From: Vitellaria paradoxa
Lineage: Eukaryota > Streptophyta > Magnoliopsida > Ericales > Sapotaceae
Length of the DNA: 64,000 bases
Direction of reading: 5' to 3'
Assembly (NCBI GenBank): GCA_019916065.1
Contig: CM034239.1
Span: 39,146,419-39,210,418 of the forward strand
Below the pieces are notes generated by a model that worked only from the letters and a program-made list of their open reading frames with translations, did not search any database and was not told the DNA's origin. Positions 10,216-21,326 of the stretch are shown piece by piece (position 1 is the stretch's first letter; every line of letters starts with the position of its first letter). The position numbers were made by a program, and so were the translations under genes.

Positions 10216-12531
10216 GTGTTTCCCCCTGGGGAGCGTCAGCTGTTTTTGCAAAGAAGAAAGCTGAACAGAGTCACTATCAAGAATAAATACCCCTTGCCAC
10301 GAATAGATGATTTATTTGATCAATTGAGGGGTTCACTGTTCTTCTCTAAGATCGATCTTCGATCAGGATACTATCAATTACGTATCCGAGAGGAAGATAT
10401 TCCAAAGACAGCTTTCCGTACGAGATATGGGCACTACGAGTTCGTGGTTATGCCTTTTGGACTCACCAATGCGCCAGCAGCATTTATGGATCTGATGAAT
10501 CGTGTTTTCCGTCCATACTTGGATAAGTTTGTTGTAGTCTTTATTGACGACATACTTATTTATTCAAAGGATGAACGGGAGCATGAACAGCACCTTCGTA
10601 TTGTCTTACAAACTTTATTAGATCACCAATTGTATGCCAAGGCTAGCAAATGCGAGTTTTGGCTAACAAAAATACCATTCTTGGGACATATAGTCTCAAC
10701 AGATGGTGTTGCAGTAGACCCAACGAAAATAGAAGCTGTAATGAGCTGGAAGCAACCGAAGACAGTCTTCGAGATAAGAAGTTTCCTCGGTTTGGCAGGG
10801 TACTACCGACGGTTCAGTAAGGACTTTTCTCGAATTGCTGCACCCATGACGCGATTAATCGGCAAAGATGTCAAGTTTGTTTGGGATGAGAAATGTGAAA
10901 GAGCTTTTCAAGAGTTGAAGGCTCGATTGACTCAAGCCCCAGTTCTAATCATACCAGAACGAGGGGTAGGGTATACAGTATACTGTGATGCCTCAAGAGA
11001 AGGATTGGGTTGTGTACTAATGCAATTAGACCATGTAGTCACTTATGGTTCTCGACAATTGAGAAACCACGAGAAGAACTATCCAACCCACGATCTAGAA
11101 TTGGCCGCAATTGTTTTTGCATTGAAACTTTGGAGACATTATTTGTACGATGAAAAGTTTGAAGTCTTATCAGATCGCAAGAGTCTGAAATATCTATTCA
11201 CCCAACGAGACCTGAACCTGCGACAACGACGCTGGATGGAATATCTGGAGGATTTCGATTTCACCCTTCAGTATCATCCAGGAAAGGCGAATGTTGTAGC
11301 AGATGCACTCAGTAGGAAATCACATTCAACATTGGTGAATTTGGCAGTATGGGAATGGAAGATGCTAGAATCAGTGAATGAATTTGAGATCAGATTTGAT
11401 GAGGGAAATGCCACAGTGACAAGTTGTTCTCTGATGGCAATTCTCTCGATAATTACAAAGGTGATCGATGCGCAACAACATGATGAAGAATGCAAGAAGA
11501 TGGTAGCTCAAATCTTGTCTGGAGAGATTATAGAAGGATGGACACTTCACTCTGATCAAGGACTACAGCATTGTGGAAGGTTGTATGTCCCGAATTCTGA
11601 TGGCCTTCGAAAGGAGATATTGCATGAGTTCCATAATTCAAGATTTGCCATTCACCTTGGAAGTACGAAGATGTACCGTGATTTAGCACGACAGTATTGG
11701 TGGAAGGGAATGAAGAAGGATGTTGCTCGATTCGTAGCTAAATGTCTTGCTTGTCAGCAGATCAAAGCAAAACACCAGAAACCAGCTGGATTACTCCAAC
11801 CTTTACCTGTGTCTAAATGGAAGTGGGAGCACATTGCGATGGATTTCGTCGTGGGCTTACCTAAGACGTTGAAGAAAAATAACTCTATATGGGTTATTAT
11901 TGATCGATTAACAAAGTCAGCGCACTTTTTACCAGTGAACACTACCGACACACTCCAAAAGCGCAGCCAGCTATATATTCGCGAGATCATCCGGCTTCAC
12001 GGAACACCAGTCTCCATAGTATCTGACCGAGATCCATTATTCATAGCTCAATTTTGGAAGAGTCTGCAGGAGGCTTTAGGCACTAAATTGACCTTTAGCA
12101 CGGCATTTCACCCTCAGACGGATGGACATTCAGAACGGTTAATTCAGACATTGGAAGATATGCTTCGTGCTTGCATATTAGACTTTAAAGGAAACTGGGA
12201 AGAACACTTGCCATTGATAGAGTTTGTGTATAACAACAGCTATCAAGCAAGTATTGGAATGGCACCTTATCAGGCATTATATGGGAGGCCATGTCGCTCT
12301 CCTCTGTGTTGGACCGAGGTAGGAGAATCAGTGATGATAGGACCCGACCTGATCAAGCAAACATCAGAAAAGATTGCTATCATTCGTCAACGTCTACTTA
12401 CTGCCCAGAGTCGTCAGAAAAGCTACGCTGACCGACGAAGACGACCTTTGGAGTTTGAGGTTGGAGATCATGTCTTTCTTCGAGTTTCCCTACGTCAAGG
12501 AGTCGTACGATTTGGGAAAAAAGGGAAGTAA
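10216..12531 (+). pseudogene. pol: RT, RNase H and integrase of Tekay element, with RT motif deleted
   Basis: RT shows [26 protein letters not shown] and the catalytic FIDD (about 10540). RNase H shows [10 protein letters not shown] and VADALSR. Integrase shows a zinc-finger-like CLACQQIK, then the DDE residues in [14 protein letters not shown] and DGHSERLIQ. Upstream of the frame, at about 10259-10261, the block that normally carries the RT motif LCIDYR is missing. That is a deletion of about 30 nt, which also changes frame. The stop at 12529 is followed by TGA at 12538 in the same frame, after which chromodomain sequence continues. Confidence 0.9.
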
Positions 12532-12882
12532 GCTCCTTGATATATTGGACCATTCGAAATCCTTGCAAAGGTTGGGCAGGTTGCATATCAGCTAGCTTTA
12601 CCACTTCAACTATCACGTGTTCATGATGTATTTCATGTATCCATGCTTCGAAAGTATGAACCTGACCCGAGTCACGTGATTGATTGGACTGAACTTGATA
12701 TTCAGCAAGATGTTACATTTGAACAACAGCCGGTTAAGATCGAGGATCGGCGTGAACAAGTACTACAAGGCAAAACCATTCCATTGGTTCGAGTGTTGTG
12801 GAGGCACCATGGTGTGGAGGAATCCACCTGGGAGCGTGAGTCTGTTATGCGTGAACGATATCCTCATTTGTTTAACACTTGA
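12532..12882 (+). pseudogene. pol: Integrase C-terminus with chromodomain-like segment, Tekay element
   Basis: Same frame as RT-integrase, beyond two stop codons (TAA 12529, TGA 12538). It reads [24 protein letters not shown] and then the Tekay chromodomain-like block with [17 protein letters not shown] and EESTWERES. It ends at TGA 12880-12882. Chromodomains of this clade are thought to steer integration to marked chromatin. The TGA at 12538 is consistent with CGA to TGA. Confidence 0.87.
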
Positions 12883-12920
12883 GTCATGCTTTATGTAAAT
12901 TTCGGGACGAAATTTATTTA

Positions 12921-12931
12921 AGGGGGGTGGA
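12921..12931 (+). promoter_or_regulatory. Polypurine tract of Tekay element
   Basis: AGGGGGGTGGA lies directly before the 3' LTR start (TGTAATAACC at 12933). It is preceded by TTCGGGACGAAATTT, typical of this clade. It would prime plus-strand DNA. Confidence 0.88.
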
Positions 12932-14954
12932 TTGTAATAACCTGAATTTGTTTTCCTTAATTAAATTATTTAATTGTGGTAGTGATATTTATTATAGTAA
13001 AAATCTAGAAAATTGAGCATTTGAAAATTTTTGGAATGATAAAAATTAGTTGAAAAATTTTTCGGATTAAATTTCACCCTATGTGGGAGTTTAATGTAGA
13101 ATTTCTAAAATTTTTATCCAAACACTTCTTAGCTCAATTACTTATTTGGTTCAAACCAAGACCATTAACCCATGGGTCAACCCTTTTCTTTGACTCACCT
13201 CAACTCATTTCAACTCACTTTATCACTCAATGAATTGACTCATGAATAGTTGCTATAAATTATTTCCCGACAACTTCATTTCCATCTTCCATACACTCTC
13301 ACCATCTTTCAAAATTATTTGACTAATTGGACAAAGAGAAGACCCACATTGATGACCTTAAAGCATCTTTTTCAAATTATTTAGCAAACAAGATTTAAAG
13401 CATTTTGTTTGAAAGCTAGCATGATTTAAAGCATTTGGTTAAATTGTCAAAAAGCTAGCATGATTGTTTAAATTTGTCAAAAAGTTAGCATGATTCCCGG
13501 ATCATGCCACCTCCATACATCTTCCCCAATGCTTTTCTTAAATGATATGGTTAGATAGTCAAAAAGTAAGCATGATTCTTGGATCATGCTACCAATTGTA
13601 TAGGCATGATCTTACCTTAGTTGATTTTTCTCCACTAATAATTTTCTCTACACTCCCTATAAATTGTGTGTCTTCAAAGAGAAGAAAATAAGAGAGAAAT
13701 AAAAATAAATTATTCATTAGTGAGGCTGAAGATTTGGTGTTGCTTGGAGGAAGAAGAAAGGCTTGGAATTTTCCAATTTGGGTGGTGTTCAAAGCTAACT
13801 CATTTTTCCTTCTCAGACTTGGTCATTAATATCTTCATTGAGGTAGGATGATGAATCTCCTAAAATATATTTGATGCATTTTCTGGTTTGAAGTATGAAA
13901 CTTGATTGTGATAAAAATAAATACCCGTATATTGGGGGTAGGGAAGCCAAAATTTTGACTGAAGTAACTTAGTATGCTGACAGCTCTCTATTTGTAACTT
14001 CTTATGTGCTTCTAACCCCTAAAACGGTGGAATTAGGCTTTGGCTAAAACATAAAAGTTGTAGCCCTTTCAGTTTTCTTTTCAACCCAAAAAGAATTGCA
14101 TCAATCCGATTTGTGAGTCAAAAGTTATGCCCAAAATAATGAGCACGTGTAAAACTGTATTTTCTGAACAAACTGAATTCAAAGTTGTTTTTGTACCTTT
14201 AGACCTTAGAATTTTAAAAAGTGTAAAACATGAAAGTTGTAGGTCTTGAAGTCTAGTTTCTACAGATATAAAGTTTATAGATATTGGAGTCTTGCTCTAT
14301 TTTATATGAATTTTCTTTCAAGCTGCTATTCTGCTTAGCTTTAATTGATGCTTGTTTGGATTTGTTTAGAATATTATGTTTAAAGATTTATTTAAATTTC
14401 TAATTTCCTTCTGTTAGTTATTGTCATGTTAATAATTTCTATTGATATGAAATTATTTTAAACTAGATATTATGTATTATTTGACACTTTAATATTGATG
14501 ATAGTTGACTTAGATAATCAGTTTCATCATGGATAGTTGGATGACTTATTCAAACTAAAATGCTAGTATTTGATAAAATGCCCAAAAGAAACAATGGACT
14601 CGTTCTTTTCTCATTTGGTCTTTCTTAAATGAATTTGATTTATTTTTGGCATTGTTTTGTCAACCTAGCAAGTTATATAATTATATTTTTATGATTAAGT
14701 GAATTAAATGAAACTCATTTAATACCTTCCTAAACATTGGGATAATTCTGTGGACATTTGTGGATATCTTGAAGCCAAAAAAACCTATGATAAGGGTTTG
14801 GTTATAAATAAGATGATGATTGGAAATTTATTTAAATTATTTTTGAATAAAATAAAACTTATCAATTTTGCTAAAAATTAAATATAAGTCCAAGAGCTAT
14901 TTATTATCTTCATATTCCATAAAATAATAAAATAAAAGGTAAAATGAGCAAAAA

Positions 14955-15037
14955 CCGAGATTTGCAGCCAATGAGGTTCGAACTTGCGACTTTAAATCGC
15001 AATTAGGGTCGCCCACCCACTAAGCTACCAACCTCGG
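14955..15037 (-). other. tRNA-like sequence in Tekay 3' LTR (copy 1)
   Basis: Same as 4801-4883: acceptor-like and anticodon-like stems pair, with A-box-like and B-box-like blocks, but the T stem is defective. Confidence 0.5.
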
Positions 15038-15795
15038 CCTAATTAATATACTATTAGAAATAATTTTATTCTTATCAAATCTGGTACGGTAAACTTGTCA
15101 AAACAATTAACTAAAATACTAATTTGTATTCTAAATTTTTTTTTACTTGCTAATTGTTAATTTACATATAGTGCCTACCTTTGTGATAATGATATTGATG
15201 ACTATGTTAAATCTTTGATTTATTGAGAATTACTATTAAAGTATGGATATAGATAAAGTGCTTAAAAATATATTGCATGTGACTAAATAATCTCACTTTT
15301 GATTCATCGCCCGGGAACATTGCTGGTTGTTATTAAAAATGTCTGATTTCCATACAAGGTACCCTTGGAATGTAAAAGGGTGAGAAGAAATTAAGGCACT
15401 TGGTGCTAAAGCTGTTTTGGCAATGGGGTGATGGGTGGGTAGAAATGGCCTTTTAGATGAAGATGGGAACATGCATTTTATTTGGGAGATGCTCCCTTCT
15501 GACCTGGCCAGTCAGGTAGCCGGTCGCGACGGCTAGGTTTTTGGTAGGTGACACCGTCGGTATGCATTGGATGCTAAGCCCGTAAAGTCACTGGTTCCCA
15601 AGGCTGGGGGTAGAGAAGGATAGGAGTATGATTATCTTAGGAGGATTTAGATTAAACTCCTTTACAAAATTTTACTGTGACCAGCAACCTCTCTTGTTAT
15701 GTATGAATGATGTGTTAGAATTATTTAATTATATTTAATTCCTCTCGATTAATATTTTATAAAAATATATATATATATATATATGTATGAAACCT

Positions 15796-15869
15796 GTATC
15801 GCTACGGGGTTTGATCCCGAGACCTTGAAGATCTAAATCTGAGATCCCTACCACTGCGACACAGACTTC
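15796..15869 (-). other. tRNA-like sequence in Tekay 3' LTR (copy 2)
   Basis: Same as 7357-7430, with D-arm-like and T-arm-like segments. Confidence 0.45.
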
Positions 15870-16593
15870 ATTATGGTATACACATCAGTATTTAAACTAT
15901 TTTACATGTAAGTAAAATAGTAGTTACGGTGACGGTTTCATCGAACCGTTGTAAGTATAATTTACATTATTCAGTTGAGATCTATTGAATTAATTGTTGC
16001 ATAAATAGTATGCCACCTAAACACATTCACTTAATACAGTGTAGTATTATAACCACTGCATATAGGCACCTAGGAGATTCTGATTACTGGGCTTTAGTAG
16101 CTCACCCCTTGTGGGAATATTTTTTTCAGGATATTAAGCACAGGAATACAGAAGATGAGCTGGAAAGAGATTAATTTCTCTTAAATATTCCATCAGAAGA
16201 GTTATCTATTTTTTTTCTTCTTTCCTGCACAGAGCTGGAGGACTTTATTTTTGGTCTGTAATAATTGTTGGATGATTGTAATTATTAAGCATAGACCTAA
16301 TTTGCTTTTATGTAATGTTAATTGCGTGGTTGGGACACTTAGATGGCTCTGTAATATTTTTCTCTATCTTTATTTTGTGCCCTGTAGTTGAAATCTCATC
16401 AAATGGTTCAGTCCAATGACTTATAAATATTGTTTGGGATAATCATAGGATTTTGACTATCTTAAATTTTTCTTACGGGTCAACCCCAATTTGGATGAAA
16501 ACTTTGAGGTGTGACAGTGTGTTATTATCTTACCTAACAAATAAATTCCAAGTCACCCCTGGGCATTCGGTTATGAAAATCCGGGGCGTGACA

Positions 16594-18301
16594 ATCCTAG
16601 TTGCACATAACCCCTCAAATATGTGAGTGAACTGAAATAAATTCAAAGTGGACAGCTCATAACCATGTTCCAATGCAAGTGTAAGAGATTACACGACACA
16701 ACCTACATAAGACCACTACATGCACAATACAAGAGTTGCTTGCTTAGAATCCACTAGGTCTTTGTTTTGGTTGTAACTTGGCCAAGGGTAATGGTTAACA
16801 ATAGAGGATATGGAAATCGAAGCACATATCTTGGGATAAACCCAACAAGGATCCCAACAAGAAGCTTATTCACAAACTTACGAAGTACTAATGGGACATT
16901 CTCAATAATTATAATACAATGCACAAGTCCCGAACTACCCAAGCAAAAAGAAATGAAAAACCTTCTTTTTCTTTCTCTTTTTTTTTTGAAATAATGAAAA
17001 TACATCAGCTAGATTCTCTACCCAATATTTCCTCTCAATATTCTCTTAAAAATTTCCATTCCCAACCCCCATTCACATCATTGACATTAAGGTACTTTCA
17101 CAACCCAAGACATGTGAGGGTAAGGCTAAAAGTGTGTGAATAAGGCTAAGGGATAATATATGAGGTGAGAACCAAGAAAAATATATATATAAATATCACG
17201 CACTTTTTTTTTTTTTTTAAAAAGGCTTCAAGTTGGTTCCTAGGATAATTCATAACCAAGAAATGACAAGAAGGCCCAAAATAGCAAAGAAGGCCTAGCA
17301 TCATGTTCAAAACTTACAACAACTCATAATGTACCAAGTGAAACTCATGCAAGTGTGTGTGATGCAATTGGTGCATTGGAAACCAAAGTGAAGAATGAAA
17401 GAGCTGTGATTATGTGCAACCTCTCAAGAAAGAAATAATAGGCTTAAAAGCTCACCATTAAGGGTATAAGTCTCCACCTAGTCCAAGAATGCTCAATTAA
17501 CCAATGTCAAACAAAATCTACTCCTAAGCATATAAGCTCTTCTCCATGATAGTCACGAAAAATGCACAAGGTCATAACACACTCAACTTGAACTAAGTTT
17601 CCTATTAAAGCTTGAACAAAACTCATTCATCACTCTATCACTTAATTCCACAATCAACCAAACCAAAAAGAAGGGATGGCATGTAGGTACAAATGTGCTA
17701 AATTCATGTATTTATGCTTAAAGACGCTAAAATTTTTTTTTTTTTTTAAATTTTGCAATTTTGGCACAAAAGGTCATCATGCGAACCCTACCCTCCAACT
17801 TAAAATTCACATTGTCCTCAATGTGAGAACCATGATGCATATGTCGGTCCGTAATGTGCAATAGTGAGCATGATGAAGAGCATGAAACAACAACAAAGGC
17901 ACAAATAAGAACAAAGCACAAATTAAACCAAGCATGCACCTATTATTCAAGCCACTTAAGGCATCACCCAATACATCCCCCAACTTAGATTCTACAGCAC
18001 TCCCAACAACAACAATTATATATGTGAAGTACCAATTAGAAGTGCAAAACTAAATAAAATGGAGAGGAAGGATATTACCTCAAGAGCTTTCTTATTTGGA
18101 GAAAATAAAAGAACTTGGGCACTTTATTCCCTTGAATTAAATTGTACTAACAGAAAAATAAAACTTTTACGAGAGAAAATGTTAGAATAAACAAATAAAA
18201 GTAAAATAAAAGAAAATTAAAATTAACCTAGGCAGAAAGAAAACAAAAATAAATAATTAAAATCTAATCTACTAATATGCAAAGGTTAATGCAAAAATGT
18301 A
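16594..18301 (-). other. 3' non-coding region of element B
   Basis: Homologous to the regions after ORF4 in D and E: a GGTGGAGACTT block, a TTAGGCCnTCTTT-like block, then a low-complexity run. Reading minus, a splice-donor-like GAG-GTAATATCC precedes a hairpin (about 17807-17824, arms CACATTG/CAATGTG). The hairpin is followed at once by TTAAGTTGGAGGGT, similar to the polypurine tract of D. No gene is supported. Confidence 0.65.
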
Positions 18302-19906
18302 CTATCCAACTCCTAATCTTTCCCAAGCCTTACCAAATAGCTTTAGGAATAAAATATTCTCCTCAAGTCTAGGAGGTGCCAAGAATAAGTATGCTCCTAG
18401 TGTAGAGAACACTGGAGAATATATGAACTTGTAGTGATCTTTGAACCACAAATATGGTCCAAGATTATTTGCATATGTGAACATGGAATGTGGTTGAGTG
18501 TTTTCTAGTATCCCCTCGACACCTAAAAAATCAATGCAACCTACCTGTTGGTTTGATATCATGGAATTCAAATTCTCCTCACTAAAATGAATAGCTTTCT
18601 CTAAAGGATCCTTGACAAATTCATGGTCCACGTAATCCTGGACTATAGATTTTACTAAATCTACTGGTTGTATATCAGGCACCTCTTTTGGTTGTTTGGT
18701 AACATGAAAGATATTTGTTTCAAACTTAATGTTACCAAAAGACATTTTCATGGATCTATTCATGCAATTAATCAAAGCATTCAAAGTTGCTAAGAATGGT
18801 CGTCCTAGGATTACTGGTGTCTGATCAGGTGCAGATAAACTGGTAAGTGGTTGAGTATCTATGATTATAAAATCCACTGGAAAATAAAATTTTTCCACTT
18901 GTACCAGTACATCTTCGATTATACCTCGTGGGACTTTAATTGATCTATCTGCAAGTTGTAATGTCACGCGAGTAGGCTTTATTTCACCTAAGCCCAACTG
19001 CTCATACACTAAGTAAGGGAGCAAATTCACACTTGCTCCTAGGTCAAGCAGTGCTCTACTGATATAATACTTCCCTATATAACAAGATATCGTAGGACAT
19101 CCTGGGTCTTTATATTTAGGGGGAGTACGACATTGTACTATGGCACTTGCTTGCTCAATGAGAAATGCCTTCTCTTTCACATTTAAGCCCCTTTTCACAG
19201 TACATAATTCCTTGAGGAATTTAGCGTAAGAAGGAAATTGCTTAATTGCATCAAGGAGAGGTATATTAATTTTCACTTGTTTGAACACCTCTAGCAACTC
19301 AGCTGCTTGGGCTTCTTTCTTAGCTTTCAAAAATCTCTGAGGAAAAGGTGCTTTGGGAACTTATTCCATATGCACTATCATGGGTTCCTCCTCTTTTCTT
19401 TCTTCCTTTTCCTCTTTCTTATTTATCTTCTCTTGCTTTTCAGTTGGGAGCTCCTCAACTATGATTGGTTCTTTCCGCGCCTTCTCACTATCATCCACCA
19501 CACATTTGGGTTTCAACTCTTCACTCATTTCATCCTTTCTAGGAGAAATAGTTTTGTCTATAATTTTTCTGCTCCTAAGTGTGGTGATGTTTTGGACTTG
19601 CTCTACGTTCCCTTGAAAACTAGAAGATACTTCAACTTGTTTAGCTTGGGCTACTGGATTTGGACGAGGTTGAGCCGAAAATTGACCCTTTGGTTGTGTG
19701 ACTAAAGTTTATGTCAAAAGAGTCAATTGGCTCTTGATTTCATCCATATTTCTCAATTGGCCCTTGATTTTATCCATATTTCTATCATTTTGAATCCAAC
19801 GTGTATTTTGACTATGCATGCATTGTTGAAGTGTCTCTTCTGTGGATCTTTTGTTTGGAGGAATATAGGGAGCATGGGATGGTGGTACAAAAGAAGGTTG
19901 GAATGA
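18302..19906 (-). pseudogene. Linker, protease and conserved tail domain of element B
   Basis: In frame after a TAA at 19907. The linker has IPPNKRSTEETLQQ and is E-like. Further TAA stops interrupt it near 19700 and 19360. From 19330 the frame is open to 18302. It holds a retroviral-type aspartic protease, ALLDLGASVNLLPY, with DLGA in place of DTGA, and VILGRPFLAT. Where E continues into RT, B switches after residue 260 of this frame to the tail IDFLGVEGILEN...GKAWERLGVG, followed by a stop. No RT, RNase H or integrase is present. The protease could process its own gag, and the tail's role is unknown. Confidence 0.8.
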
Positions 19907-21133
19907 TTAGCTTTGGTTATCATTTTTCCACCCAGAACCAGGAGCACTTTTCCATCCCTGAGGGTAAGCATTGAGATGTTGATTTTCCCCTAGATACTTA
20001 ACATACCCACCTTGTGGGTAGGAAGTGTTACCCTGCCCTCTATTTTGGAATGGTCCGTTTTGTGCGTTATTAACATACGCATTACCATAAGCTACTTCCT
20101 TAAGTAAAGGAAGCTCTGGACATGAATTAGGGTCATGTCCTACTTGGTCGCATGCCCAACACACCACTTGTGCTTCCACCAACTTCTCTTTGTTCTTAAG
20201 TTCAAGGGAATCTAATTTATGTTGTAATGCAGATATCCTAGCACTTAAATCATCTCTCTCACTTAACATCAACTGACCGCTAGATACGGGATTCCTATGC
20301 TCTAAAGACGAAGGTGGTCCTATTTCCTAATTATTAGAATCCTCGGCCACCATATCAAAGAATTCCATGGCTTCTTCCGCAGTCTTATCAAACAGTGTAC
20401 CATTGCACATGGTAGAAACTAATTGCTTAAGACTAGGAGTTAGGGATTCATGGAAAATGCTCACTAATCTCTATGATTCATAACCATGGTAAGGACAAGC
20501 CATCAAGAGGTCCTTAAACCTTTCCCAGGCTCGACAGAAATTCTCATTAGGTTTGCAATAAAAAGTGGTAATCTGTCACCTATAATGCTTAGTTTTCTGA
20601 GTTGGGAAATATTTTTTAAGAAACTCAGTCTGCATTTCACGCCACGTTCCAATAGAACGTGGACGAAGGGAATTAAGCCAAAACTTGGCTTTATCTTTTA
20701 AGGAGAATGGGAAAAGTTGAAGACGCACTACGTCCTCATTAACATTATGATCTATACAGGTGTTGCTCACTTTCTCAAATTCCCTAAGATGGTTGTAGGG
20801 ATTTTCAGAATCTAAACCATGGAAAGTAGGAAGAAGTTGGATGATTCCTAGCCTTAGGTTAAAATTCCCCCTATTTAAGGGCAAGACTATGCATGATAGG
20901 GTGGTTTGTCTAACAGGATTAAGATGATCTTTCATAGGAACAAAACCCGGAACCTCTTGGGGTTCATTATCCCCATGCACACTTCCTTCCCCCCTTACTT
21001 TAGCCATTTCTAAAGCTGGAATAGGAAGTCTAGGACTTTGATTTCTTTCTAAAAGAGGTTCAAATTCTAAAGGAACAGCTAAGGACTCAGGACGCTGTAA
21101 TCTACCATCTTCCCCTCAAAGCCAATTGTTCAT
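19907..21133 (-). pseudogene. gag: Gag and zinc knuckle of element B
   Basis: It probably starts at ATG 21133, as in element E (followed by EDGRL), with a TGA at 21118-21116. The frame is open from 21007. The gag domain includes NRGNFNLRLGIIQLLPTFHG, NPYNHLREFE and FWLNSLRPRSIGTW. Three further stops fall between 20576 and 20330, two of them at Trp codons. The part 20272-19907 carries a complete CX2CX4HX4C zinc knuckle (CWACDQVGHDPNSC). The sequence is nearest to element C up to about the knuckle. Confidence 0.82.
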
Positions 21134-21162
21134 AAGTTAGGAAAAGAGTCAGAAAAATGGTA

Positions 21163-21201
21163 CTGTGGTCCAGACCAGAGGGTAGATGGTCGGGACCACA
21201 G
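21163..21201 (-). repeat. Inverted palindrome pair before gag of element B
   Basis: CTGTGGTC...GACCACAG arms with the degenerate cores GGTCCCGACC and GGTCTGGACC. It is the same module found in the LTRs, here between the primer site and gag. Element D has one at the same position (31289-31325). Confidence 0.75.
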
Positions 21202-21302
21202 AATACTAATTTGAAGCAAAAAGGTTTAAAAAATAAATTTTTTTTTTTAGAAAAAAAAATTAACTTAAAAAAATGAAAATAACCTAAAAACTAAAATTTG
21301 GC

Positions 21303-21320
21303 TCCCCGGCAACGGCACCA
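21303..21320 (-). promoter_or_regulatory. Primer-binding site of element B (tRNA-Asp type, one mismatch)
   Basis: Reading minus, TGGTGCCGTTGCCGGGGA differs at one base from the perfect site in A and E. It lies 6 nt inside the LTR end at 21327. Confidence 0.88.
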
Positions 21321-21326
21321 AAAACT

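Larger units (their letters stand above)
4266..16593 (+). mobile_element. Tekay/Del-type chromovirus, nearly full length, carrying two nested insertions
   Basis: The order is 5' LTR (left part outside the window beyond element A), tRNA-Met-type primer site, gag with zinc knuckle, protease, RT, RNase H, integrase, chromodomain-like C-terminus, polypurine tract and 3' LTR. The TGG-TATCAGAGCC primer site, FIDD reverse-transcriptase box, very long LTRs and C-terminal chromodomain pattern place it in the Tekay/Del clade. The LTR copies differ by roughly a couple of dozen substitutions or small indels over about 2.2 kb by eye, so it is fairly young. It inserted into element B, and afterwards received element A and solo LTR J in its 5' LTR. 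Confidence 0.9.
12933..16593 (+). repeat. 3' LTR of Tekay element (3661 bp, intact)
   Basis: Starts TGTAATAACC and ends GGGGCGTGACA. It contains the two tRNA-like sequences also present in the 5' LTR. It also has a module at 14032-14129 shared with element A's LTR, and a weaker second copy of that module near 14225. The open frames inside it are short and show no known domain. Confidence 0.93.
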
